DNA of 14,341 nucleotides, taken from positions 1 to 14,341 of the forward strand of contig CALFBL010000378.1 in NCBI GenBank assembly GCA_937951695.1, read 5' to 3'. Shown here in pieces: positions 6,465 to 13,113 of this stretch (the stretch's first letter is position 1; the number at the start of each line of letters is the position of its first letter). The notes beneath the pieces were generated by a model. The model was given only the letters and a program-made list of their open reading frames with translations. It searched no databases and was not told the origin of the DNA. Made by a program: the position numbers and the translations under genes. The DNA comes from an uncultured Granulosicoccaceae bacterium (GTDB taxonomy: Bacteria; Pseudomonadota; Gammaproteobacteria; Granulosicoccales; Granulosicoccaceae).

Positions 6465-7787
6465 TTACGGCTGACTGCAGTTATCAATAACACTTGGGCA
6501 GAAAGCCTGATAACCATCAGCCCATAACGCAGACATTTGTTCGCCTGACCCATTCAATTCGATCAGAATGGAGTCTGATAATTCAGGATCTGGCTGAATG
6601 CGTAAAGAGCTGGTGTCTTGTGTGGCAAGAAAAATTTCACCGCTTCGCCATTGCGGCGCTTCAGCGATTGGCTGTGAGTCGACCGATTGCACCGACGCAC
6701 TGGCAAAATCAGGGGTCGAAAATATCTCAAGCGGGGTCCCCAAGTCAGACACTGGAAACGAAGGTACCGAGAACACACTGAACGCATCGTCGAAAAAATC
6801 GTAGTAATTGTTTGTGAAAGACAAATTCAGAGCAACGCTGACGGGTTCGAAGTTTGACTCAGTGTTAGAGACTTGCATATCCGCTGTGAAATTTGCGCCG
6901 TGCTGGCGAAGTTGTACCAGCGCTGTTGAGCCGTCCAATAGTTGAATGAAGCCCGAATTGTCGGTCGGGAAATGGGTGTTAGTACCGCTGCGCTGCCAAT
7001 CAGTGATTGTCAGTGTTTCATCGTTGTCAGTGCCCGAGATGGAAAACGTGGTGTTTGTCCAAGACTCATTTTCAGTGTCAGGAAAAAATCGGAAAGCGCT
7101 CGAGAATTCACCATCAAGCTCTACCTTTTGCGGTGTTGGCATTGCATCAGTTGCGTCAACGGCCAGTTCTTCAGGCCCCTCTTCTGACGCTATCACGGAA
7201 GTTCTTATATAGGATTTGAAGGTTGCGAGTGTGTTAACTCGACGACCGCTAAACAGCTCAACAGTGCCGTTGTATGTTTGACCATCTACGGTGCAATTGC
7301 TGAAGTTAACGGTAGGTGCGTTGAGCGGGGCATCCGTGAATAAGAAAAACGTCAGCTGTAACGATCCACCTTCATCGCAAATAAATGCTTGCAGGGTTTC
7401 CGGGGAGCTGTTGTCAACCTCACCACCAATCTGAGCACCCAGAGTCAAACCTGACATCGGTTCGCCCCCATTCAGCACACTTAAACCAGCCGAGAATATC
7501 TCGTTCACTAGATCTTCTGCGCGAAGTCGCTCAGCGGTGAGCTGCGTCAAGTTGATCGAGTCGATGGTTCTCATCCCGAACGCTGCAAAGTTAGTTGAAC
7601 TAATGCCCTCGACAGGTCCCGAGTCAAGGCTGTCGTCGTCCAACGTATCATCGTTTGTTGCGGTATCGACTACCGCGCCAGTGTCGGTAAGCGGGCCGTC
7701 GCCATTATCATCAGATGACGAGCAGCCGACGATCGACATTAAACACAGTGCCGCTGCAGCAGATTTTTGAGAGCTTGTGACGCGCAT
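6465..7787 (-). CDS. Putative lipoprotein of unknown function
   Basis: I do not recognise this 440-residue protein. The N-terminus is a lipoprotein signal: a short basic start, a hydrophobic run, and lipobox IVGC with the acylated Cys at 22. Ser follows the Cys, which in the gammaproteobacterial Lol rule favours the outer membrane. A strongly acidic Asp/Thr/Gly linker (about 25-57) follows, typical of marine secreted proteins. The rest has alternating hydrophobic and polar stretches suggesting beta structure, and four further cysteines at 137, 165, 430 and 437, which could form disulfides in the periplasm or outside the cell. No catalytic motif is evident. It is a single-gene unit: direct repeats lie just upstream and a strong terminator downstream. 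ATG 7787 immediately precedes the signal peptide, which supports the start. Confidence 0.85.
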   Translation of the reverse strand: MRVTSSQKSAAAALCLMSIVGCSSSDDNGDGPLTDTGAVVDTATNDDTLDDDSLDSGPVEGISSTNFAAFGMRTIDSINLTQLTAERLRAEDLVNEIFSAGLSVLNGGEPMSGLTLGAQIGGEVDNSSPETLQAFICDEGGSLQLTFFLFTDAPLNAPTVNFSNCTVDGQTYNGTVELFSGRRVNTLATFKSYIRTSVIASEEGPEELAVDATDAMPTPQKVELDGEFSSAFRFFPDTENESWTNTTFSISGTDNDETLTITDWQRSGTNTHFPTDNSGFIQLLDGSTALVQLRQHGANFTADMQVSNTESNFEPVSVALNLSFTNNYYDFFDDAFSVFSVPSFPVSDLGTPLEIFSTPDFASASVQSVDSQPIAEAPQWRSGEIFLATQDTSSLRIQPDPELSDSILIELNGSGEQMSALWADGYQAFCPSVIDNCSQP

Positions 7788-8279
7788 TGTATTGTTTCTT
7801 TGGCAGTCCTCGGTGGGATCGAATCTAACAAAGATCTAACATTGGAACGGGGCGATATGACCTAAATTCAAACTAATTGACAATAGAGCGCCAGTTTTCT
7901 GCCTGCACGCTGGGTCCGCCACAGTGCCCCAACACTCAAATGCAGACCGAATCAGAGATTAAGTTAATACCAAGCGGTTTAAATTACGACCGAAGAGCCG
8001 GTTTTCGAAGACTCTGAGAACCGACAACTAAGCGAATAGTGCGCACTGGTCGAACATGCTCACGCCCCGAGCTAAATAATTCTTAACAGCGACTGAACCT
8101 TAAGTACAGCGCAGTTAAGCAAAACCTTCCAATTCCAAATCATAAAAAGAAGTAGAGACCTAGGTGGGCAGTTTGGCTATGCACAGCGGTCTCGGCGGCA
8201 AGGAGGCCGCCGTGAAGCCTCCACAGACCGATACATGGCGTCCACTGTGAATAGCCAAGCTGCTATCAGGTCTCGGCCT
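7788..8279. other. Gene-poor region upstream of the lipoprotein gene
   Basis: No convincing coding frame is present on either strand. The left end must contain the promoter of the - strand lipoprotein gene and holds a TGTTAGAT direct repeat. Further right are an imperfect hairpin near 7999-8023 (CGGTTTTC against GAGAACCG, one mismatch) and a 10-bp palindrome AGTGCGCACT at 8038-8047, neither with a T tract. The right end is filled by the 132-base nested inverted repeat described separately. Confidence 0.5.
7823..7841 (-). promoter_or_regulatory. TGTTAGAT direct repeat with 11-bp period upstream of the lipoprotein gene
   Basis: On the - strand TGTTAGAT occurs twice (7834-7841 and 7823-7830), separated by CTT, so the repeat period is 11 bp, about one helical turn. 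It lies 36 to 54 bases upstream of the lipoprotein start. Tandem sites with this spacing are typical of OmpR/PhoB-type response regulators. The sequence does not match the PhoB box as I know it, so the binding protein is unknown. Confidence 0.4.
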
Positions 8280-8283
8280 CTAC
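8152..8283. repeat. Long nested inverted repeat (structured element) at the end of idnO
   Basis: The two ends pair inward in steps: GTAGAG (8152-8157) with CTCTAC (8278-8283); ACCT (8158-8161) with AGGT (8268-8271); 8168-8180 with 8251-8263 (13 pairs including one G-T); CACAG (8182-8186) with CTGTG (8245-8249); CGGTCT (8187-8192) with AGACCG (8225-8230). The tip offers two overlapping hairpins: GGCGGC 8194-8199 with GCCGCC 8206-8211, or GGAGGC 8202-8207 with GCCTCC 8217-8222. That is about 40 pairs. The idnO stop codon is inside the right arm. Read on the - strand, the structure is followed by TTCTTTTTA, so it may end idnO transcripts. It is far larger than a normal terminator. A small non-coding RNA or a MITE-like element are alternatives; no clear target duplication is seen. 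Confidence 0.75.
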
Positions 8284-9068
8284 AAACAAGCCGACATCCC
8301 GCCATCCACAAACAACGTATGCCCGTTAACAAAACTGGAGGCGTTTGATGATAAGAAAATACACGCACCGACAAGCTCGGGCAAATCTCCCCAACGCCCT
8401 GTCGGTGTTCGCTTAGAGATCCAGGCAGTGAAGTCTTCGTCGGCTACCAACGCCGCATTGAGTAGTGTATCAAAGTATCCAGGCGCTATGGCGTTTACCT
8501 GCAGCCCATGCTGAGCCCAATCGGTTGCCATGCCTTTGGTTAAATTTGCCACAGCGCCTTTGGTGGCCGTGTAAGGAGCGATGCCGGGTCGGGCCAGAGC
8601 AGTCTGAATGGAGGCGATGTTGATCATCTTCCCTGCACCGCGCTTTATCATATGTCTTGCGACCGCTTGGCCAACATTAAATACCGACGCCACATTGGTT
8701 TGTAATAACTTATCGAACATCACAGGATCAAAGTCCTCTAATGGGGTACGGTGTTGCATGCCGGCGTTGTTGACCAGTATGTCGATTGCCCCGTGGACCG
8801 TTTCAAAGCCGTTCACGGCGTCGGCGCAGGCGCTGTGGTCGGTGACGTCGAAGGCCAGCGTGTGCACGGTTGCACCTTCAATGCTAGCGAGTTGCTTGGC
8901 GGCAGCGTTGAGTTTGGTTTCATCACGGCCATTGAGCACAAGGGTGGCGCCAGCTCGTGCGAGTCCTTCTGCCAAGGTATAACCAATGCCTTGGGAAGAG
9001 CCGGTGATCAGCGCAGTTTTGCCGCTTAGGTCGAAGAGGGTAAGCGTGTTGTCAGGAATCGTGTTCAT
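8280..9068 (-). CDS. idnO: Gluconate 5-dehydrogenase / 5-ketogluconate reductase (SDR family)
   Basis: Cytosolic NAD(P)-dependent short-chain dehydrogenase that reduces 5-keto-D-gluconate to D-gluconate, the second step of L-idonate breakdown. With the ATG at 9068 it has 262 residues. The Rossmann motif TGxxxGIG is at 22-29, NNAG at 100-103, and the catalytic tetrad is Asn125, Ser153, Tyr166, Lys170. The segments APGYF, FTAWISKRTPTGRWGD and FLSSNASSFVNGHTLFVDGG follow Escherichia coli IdnO closely. The open frame extends to a TTG at 9077, adding three residues; I prefer the ATG. It diverges from idnD across a short region with a LacI-type operator, so both are probably induced together. Its stop codon falls inside the structured element. 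Action on a related keto-hexonate is possible. Confidence 0.88.
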   Translation of the reverse strand: MNTIPDNTLTLFDLSGKTALITGSSQGIGYTLAEGLARAGATLVLNGRDETKLNAAAKQLASIEGATVHTLAFDVTDHSACADAVNGFETVHGAIDILVNNAGMQHRTPLEDFDPVMFDKLLQTNVASVFNVGQAVARHMIKRGAGKMINIASIQTALARPGIAPYTATKGAVANLTKGMATDWAQHGLQVNAIAPGYFDTLLNAALVADEDFTAWISKRTPTGRWGDLPELVGACIFLSSNASSFVNGHTLFVDGGMSACL

Positions 9069-9109
9069 AGTTACCAATCAGCTGCTGTGCCAAGAATAAT
9101 GTTCGTGGT

Positions 9110-9125
9110 ATGTTAGCGTTAACAT
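9110..9125. promoter_or_regulatory. LacI-family (GntR/IdnR-like) operator between idnO and idnD
   Basis: ATGTTAGCGTTAACAT is a 16-bp palindrome with one mismatched symmetrical position and a central CG step, the form bound by LacI-family repressors. Its TGTTA and TAACA halves match the type of site I recall for Escherichia coli GntR/IdnR. It lies 28 bases before the idnD ATG and 41 bases before the idnO ATG, where one bound repressor could block both divergent promoters. The LacI-family gene at 13114 is the obvious candidate regulator. Confidence 0.75.
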
Positions 9126-9153
9126 CACCAAGTGTAGCGTAGAGTCCAAGCGT

Positions 9154-10185
9154 ATGAAAGCCCTGATAATCCATGCCGCTCAAGATCTTCGAATCGAAGA
9201 GTACCCGGCAACCCATCCTGCTGAGGGCGAGGTGCAGATACAAATCGCAGTCGGCGGTGTATGCGGCTCGGATTTGCATTATTACCTTCACGGTGGCTTT
9301 GGTCCAGTGCAATTAAAAGAACCGATGATATTGGGTCACGAGGTGTCCGGGCATGTGGCCGCGATGGGCAAAAACGTTACTGGGTTTAAAGAAGGGGATC
9401 GGGTCGCGGTCTCGCCATCAAGGCCCTGTTGGAACTGCCGGTATTGTGCCTTAGGGCTTGCGAATCAGTGTCTTAACATGCGCTTTTATGGCTCGGCCAT
9501 GCCGTTCCCGCATATCCAGGGGGCGTTCCGGCAAACGCTAGTTGCCGACGCAACCCAATGCGTCATCGCCAATGAAATAAGCGCTGCCGAAGCGGCAGTG
9601 GCTGAGCCACTAGCCGTGGTCTTGCACGCCACACGTCAGGCCGGTGACTTGGTGGGTAAACGCGTTTTAATCACAGGCTGTGGGCCGATTGGTGTGCTGG
9701 CGGTATTGGCAGCGCGTCGGGCGGGGGCTGCTGAAATAGTCGCAACCGATTTGTCGGATAACGCACTGAGCTACGCAGTCACAGTTGGTGCTGATCGCGT
9801 CATCAATACTCAAACCGAATCCGATACGTTGGCAGAATACACCGCTGATAAAGGCTACTTTAACGCCATGTTTGAGTGTTCAGGCGCTAACGCAGCTCTG
9901 GTATCGGGCATTCATACGATGGCGCCTGGCGGGATAATTGTGCAGCTCGGGTTAGGCGGTGACATGAGCTTGCCGATGATGGTGATGACGGCAAAAGAGC
10001 TCCAGTTAAAGGGCTCTTTCCGCTTCCATGAAGAATTCGCTACCGCGGTTGAACTGATGTCCAAGGGTTTGATAGATGTCAAACCCTTGGTCTCCCACAC
10101 CGTGGATTTTGATCAGTCAGAGCAAGCCTTCAAACTCGCCAGCGATCGTGATGTTGCAATGAAAACTCACATTCGGTTTCGCTAG
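9154..10185 (+). CDS. idnD: L-idonate 5-dehydrogenase (zinc-dependent MDR family)
   Basis: Cytosolic zinc-dependent medium-chain dehydrogenase that oxidises L-idonate to 5-keto-D-gluconate, which IdnO then reduces to gluconate. It has 343 residues, the normal length. The catalytic zinc ligands are Cys37 (GGVCGSDLHYY), His62 and Glu63 (GHE). The structural zinc is held by Cys92, Cys95, Cys98 and Cys106. A Rossmann motif GCGPIG is near 175. Segments such as NMRFYGSAMPFPH, AEPLAV and LKGSFRFHEEF resemble Escherichia coli IdnD. It starts at ATG 9154, just right of the operator, and diverges from idnO. It converges with the SDR gene at 10218 with 32 bases between and no visible terminator. A related L-hexonate or polyol substrate cannot be excluded, but the idnO neighbour favours L-idonate. 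Confidence 0.9.
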   Translation: MKALIIHAAQDLRIEEYPATHPAEGEVQIQIAVGGVCGSDLHYYLHGGFGPVQLKEPMILGHEVSGHVAAMGKNVTGFKEGDRVAVSPSRPCWNCRYCALGLANQCLNMRFYGSAMPFPHIQGAFRQTLVADATQCVIANEISAAEAAVAEPLAVVLHATRQAGDLVGKRVLITGCGPIGVLAVLAARRAGAAEIVATDLSDNALSYAVTVGADRVINTQTESDTLAEYTADKGYFNAMFECSGANAALVSGIHTMAPGGIIVQLGLGGDMSLPMMVMTAKELQLKGSFRFHEEFATAVELMSKGLIDVKPLVSHTVDFDQSEQAFKLASDRDVAMKTHIRFR

Positions 10186-10217
10186 CGTTACCATAATCTC
10201 AGCTTGAATCGATGCGG

Positions 10218-10985
10218 TTAGCCGCGTCCGATATAAGGCATTGAACTCGCCATTACGGTCATAAACTGCACGTTTGCGCTTAACGGCAAACCGGCCATGT
10301 ACGCCACAGCGTCTGCAACATCAGACGTGGACATCGTCGGTTCAGATTTTAGCGACCCATCGGCTTGGGGAATCCCGCTACTGATCTCCTTGGTCATCGC
10401 GGAGGCGGCATTACCGATGTCGATCTGACCGCAGGCGATGTTGAACGCTCGCCCATCCAGCGACAGTGTTCGCGTCAGTCCAGTAATGGCGTGTTTGGAG
10501 ACGGTATAAGGAACAGAGCCAGGGCGTGGCACATGCGCAGAGATTGAACCGTTGTTGATGATTCGCCCACCTTGGGGCGTTTGATGGCGCATTTGCCGAA
10601 AGGCTGCCTGTGCGATCATGAAAGCGCCGGTAAGGTTTACATCGATAACGCTTTTCCATTGTTCAACGCTGAGTTCGTCAATCGGCATGGCGGGCACATT
10701 GGTACCGGCGTTGTTGAACACCACGTCTAACCGCCCCAGTGAGCGGTTGATCGTATTCATCATCTCAATCACTGCGGATTCGCGAGTAACATCACAACTG
10801 AGCGCTGTCACGTGCTCAGGGTTTACGCACAGTGTTTTGGTCTCATCGAGGGCAGATTGTCGTCGACCACAGATCACGGTATGAAAGCCACGTTCCACCA
10901 GCGTTTGGGTGACCACTCGTCCAATGCCAGAACCCGCACCCGTAATGAGGGCTACGGGGTTGGTGCGGTTGTTGGTGGTATTCAC
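10218..10985 (-). CDS. SDR-family oxidoreductase of unknown substrate
   Basis: Cytosolic NAD(P)-dependent short-chain dehydrogenase of 255 residues. TGxxxGIG is at 15-22, NNAG at 91-94, and the catalytic residues are Asn117, Ser147, Tyr160 and Lys164. I chose GTG 10985 because GAAGGAG (- strand, 10994-11000) lies 8 bases before it and the Rossmann fold begins at the expected distance. The frame stays open to an ATG at 11072, but those 29 extra residues are unlike an SDR and overlap the preceding gene. It is the last gene of the lactonase-isomerase-SDR unit, 83 bases after the isomerase. The GQIDIGNA segment after the active site is seen in SDRs from sugar-acid clusters, so a keto-acid or hydroxy-acid substrate is likely but unproven. 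Confidence 0.85.
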   Translation of the reverse strand: MNTTNNRTNPVALITGAGSGIGRVVTQTLVERGFHTVICGRRQSALDETKTLCVNPEHVTALSCDVTRESAVIEMMNTINRSLGRLDVVFNNAGTNVPAMPIDELSVEQWKSVIDVNLTGAFMIAQAAFRQMRHQTPQGGRIINNGSISAHVPRPGSVPYTVSKHAITGLTRTLSLDGRAFNIACGQIDIGNAASAMTKEISSGIPQADGSLKSEPTMSTSDVADAVAYMAGLPLSANVQFMTVMASSMPYIGRG

Positions 10986-10993
10986 AAGGTGTA

Positions 10994-11000
10994 CTCCTTC
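10994..11000 (-). promoter_or_regulatory. Shine-Dalgarno deciding the GTG start of the SDR gene
   Basis: GAAGGAG on the - strand ends 8 bases before GTG 10985. It is among the clearest ribosome binding sites in the window. It makes the upstream ATG at 11072, which overlaps the isomerase gene by 4 bases, very unlikely to be the start. Confidence 0.85.
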
Positions 11001-11068
11001 TTTGATTCGTCGTTGCTTGGTGGTAATTAAGCGAGTCAGCGGCAGGCAGGCAATGAGCTGACCGGTCT

Positions 11069-11848
11069 TCAATAAGCGTCAAGCCAGCTGAGCCCTGCTT
11101 GTGTGGTCGTGCGCGGTTGATATTCTGCGCCAAAACAACCCGTCCAGCCAAGTGTTAGAAATTCGTTTAATAGCCAAGGGTAGTTTAGTTCCCCAGCGTC
11201 CGGTTCGCCTCGATCGTGAACGGCAGAGAACTGGATGTGACCAATGCGATCTTTTGCGTCAGCGAACTGGGTCACCAAGTCGCCACCGGTGATTTGTAGA
11301 TGGAAACAGTCAAACAGGATTTTTAAATTGGGTTTATTGACCGCGTCTAGCGTACTTCGTGCCTCGTTCATGGTTGAACAATGAAAATTTGGCGCTGAAC
11401 GCTGATTAATGGGTTCGACGAAAACGTTGATGTTTTTGGTTGCAGCTTTATCACAGGCAAGGGATAAGTTCTTCTGGAAAGTCTCCTCGCTGTCATTGGT
11501 TCGGCCGGTTTTCCCAGGTACCACGTTGACATTGGGGCAACCAATAGCGTCGGCATAAGCGATCGCCTCGTCGATATAATCCTGCGCCTCTTGCTCACGT
11601 CCGGGGCGCGCTGCCACGCCAAAGTCAACGGGGCCGTTAATGCCGAGCTGTGTGTTCAGCGACATCATCGTGAGCTTGTGCTCTTGCAGCGCTTGCGCAA
11701 CGTCCGCTGCTGGCGTGTCGTAGGGAAAGTGACACTCCACATACTGAAACTTCGCCTCAGCGGCAGCGCGTAGCCGCTCGATCAGTGGCAGCTCGGGCCA
11801 CAAAAACCCCACATTGGCAGAAAATTTAAATCGCTCGTTCATGCTCAT
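11069..11848 (-). CDS. Hydroxypyruvate isomerase-family protein (sugar-phosphate isomerase-like TIM barrel)
   Basis: A cytosolic 259-residue TIM-barrel protein of the xylose-isomerase-like superfamily, closest in pattern to hydroxypyruvate isomerase (Hyi) and 2-oxo-tetronate isomerase (OtnI). These interconvert aldehyde and ketone forms of short oxo-acids using a metal. The two expected acidic catalytic residues are visible: Glu145 in FVEPIN and Glu242 in FGAEYQP. NVVPGKTGR (108-116) and ILFDCFHLQ hold other metal or substrate residues of the fold. It starts 6 bases after the lactonase stop, so the two are translationally linked. ATG 11848 and ATG 11842 are both possible; neither has a strong ribosome site. 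The OtnI partners (OtnC, OtnK) are absent, so the true substrate is unclear, and a sugar-acid or keto-sugar isomerase or epimerase is also possible. Confidence 0.8.
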   Translation of the reverse strand: MSMNERFKFSANVGFLWPELPLIERLRAAAEAKFQYVECHFPYDTPAADVAQALQEHKLTMMSLNTQLGINGPVDFGVAARPGREQEAQDYIDEAIAYADAIGCPNVNVVPGKTGRTNDSEETFQKNLSLACDKAATKNINVFVEPINQRSAPNFHCSTMNEARSTLDAVNKPNLKILFDCFHLQITGGDLVTQFADAKDRIGHIQFSAVHDRGEPDAGELNYPWLLNEFLTLGWTGCFGAEYQPRTTTQAGLSWLDAY

Positions 11849-11854
11849 ACTTGC

Positions 11855-12976
11855 TCACAAAAAGCGAACGTAGCAAGGAGCGGGGACGACCATTACCGTG
11901 TTCGTATCCGTTAGTTCGCCGGTCTCAATGTTGCGATCGAACACGCGGATGTTGCCAGAATCTTGATTTGACGCGATCATTGCCCCACCGCATGGGGTGA
12001 GTGCAAAGTGGCGTGGAAATTTGCCACCGGTAGGTGTGATCGCCATCCGTTCCAAAGCTCCGTCGTCTTTTACAGCGAAGGTTGCAATGGAATTATCTCC
12101 ACGATTGGAGACGTATAAAAATCGTGCGTCGGGTGAGAGTTTGATTTCAGAGACGTAGCTGGTGTTCTCCCGGTTATCGAGCGTGGATTCGTATTGAATC
12201 GGTTTCAAGCGCGCTTTTACGCTCGACTTATCCGATGCATCCAACGCAGCTACGCAGACCGTATTAAACAGCTCGTTGGAGATGTAGCAAATGTCCAACG
12301 TTGGGTGGATCACCATATGGCGCGGGCCCGAACCCGGCTCGAATTCTATGTGTGTCTGCGGGGTCAGGGTTTTCGTGGTCTCATCGTAGAGGTACTGGAA
12401 TACCGCGTTCTCGCCCAAGTCAGGTATGAACACCCAGTCGTGCCAGAAGTGCGCACAATGCGCGTGTGGGCCTACTTGCCGATTCACCCAGTGATCTTCC
12501 CGATTCTCCACTTGTCGCCAGGCTTCAGTCGGGCGGTAGTATTGTTTGAAGCTCTGATGAATCTTGCCTAGGCGGCCGAGTGCGTCCACACCGCAGACAT
12601 CGATGATGGCGTCCCAGTAGTTAATAATAATTGCTGCGTCTTTTTTGGGCGACAGAGCCAGATAGCAAGTGGATAGTCCATTCGCTTTGGTTTGCTCGGC
12701 TAAGCTCAGAGTGCCGTCGGAATGCGTCTCGTAACGTTCAACGGTACCGGTCGATTGAATCGTTTCAAGAATGGCGTACAGCGACTTGCCGTCGGGGTGC
12801 GGAATCAGCACAGCCGGGTTCAAGGTTTCTGTCACAGGACCGCTGGTCAACGACAGGTCTGCGTGCAAATTAACGGCGTGTATGCCTTTTCCCGCCGAAG
12901 GTGCGTGTGGTTGATGGGCCAGGGCGTCCATATCGCTGTAAGTGCCCACCAGAAAGGTGTAGTCGCGATCTATCAT
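11855..12976 (-). CDS. Lactonase of the 6-phosphogluconolactonase-like beta-propeller family
   Basis: A 373-residue seven-bladed beta-propeller of the YbhE-type Pgl family, which hydrolyses sugar lactones such as 6-phosphogluconolactone. Repeating blade patterns include LNPAVLIPHPDGKSLYA (52-68), GPHAHCAHF (169-177), GSGPRHMVIHP (215-225), SEIKLSPDARFLYVSNRGDN (276-295) and PRHFALTP (321-328). No signal peptide is present, so it acts in the cytosol. As first gene of the - strand unit beside idn genes, it probably opens an aldonolactone to feed hexonate breakdown; a phosphorylated substrate is less favoured by the context. The ATG at 12976 fits the family's N-terminus (FLVGTYS follows shortly); the upstream TAGAGAC is only a weak ribosome site. 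Substrate assignment is inferred from neighbours. Confidence 0.85.
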   Translation of the reverse strand: MIDRDYTFLVGTYSDMDALAHQPHAPSAGKGIHAVNLHADLSLTSGPVTETLNPAVLIPHPDGKSLYAILETIQSTGTVERYETHSDGTLSLAEQTKANGLSTCYLALSPKKDAAIIINYWDAIIDVCGVDALGRLGKIHQSFKQYYRPTEAWRQVENREDHWVNRQVGPHAHCAHFWHDWVFIPDLGENAVFQYLYDETTKTLTPQTHIEFEPGSGPRHMVIHPTLDICYISNELFNTVCVAALDASDKSSVKARLKPIQYESTLDNRENTSYVSEIKLSPDARFLYVSNRGDNSIATFAVKDDGALERMAITPTGGKFPRHFALTPCGGAMIASNQDSGNIRVFDRNIETGELTDTNTVMVVPAPCYVRFL

Positions 12977-13113
12977 CGTAGTGGTCTCTATTAGGTCAAG
13001 TTGTGACTGGTGCTGGGTTTAACGGTTGTCGGCCGGCGTTTAACAAAAAATTCGCCGATAAAGCTGATGCGTTTCTGCCAGAATGGGCGGCTATCGAGAC
13101 GATTTTTTAGCCC
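12977..13113. promoter_or_regulatory. Divergent promoter region between the lactonase unit and the LacI gene
   Basis: These 137 bases must carry start signals for both divergent transcripts. Two GTTTAAC heptamers (13017-13023 and 13038-13044) flank a GGCCGG core. This gives a loose, imperfect dyad that might bind a regulator, but it is a poor match to the operator at 9110-9125. I found no convincing -35/-10 pair and no exact second copy of that operator. Confidence 0.4.

Noticed and set aside
7877..7905. TTGACA at 7877-7882 as a + strand promoter for a small RNA
   Set aside because: A consensus -35 is present, but no acceptable -10 lies 16-18 bases downstream.
8038..8047. Perfect palindrome AGTGCGCACT as an operator
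   Set aside because: It is short, isolated and not near a gene start, so no function can be supported.
8152..8283. Integron attC site as an explanation for the inverted repeat
   Set aside because: The outer ends lack the GTTRRRY and RYYYAAC core sequences and there are no integrase or cassette genes nearby.
10986..11072. ATG 11072 as the start of the SDR gene
   Set aside because: It would add 29 residues ahead of the Rossmann fold and overlap the isomerase gene; GTG 10985 has a strong ribosome site.
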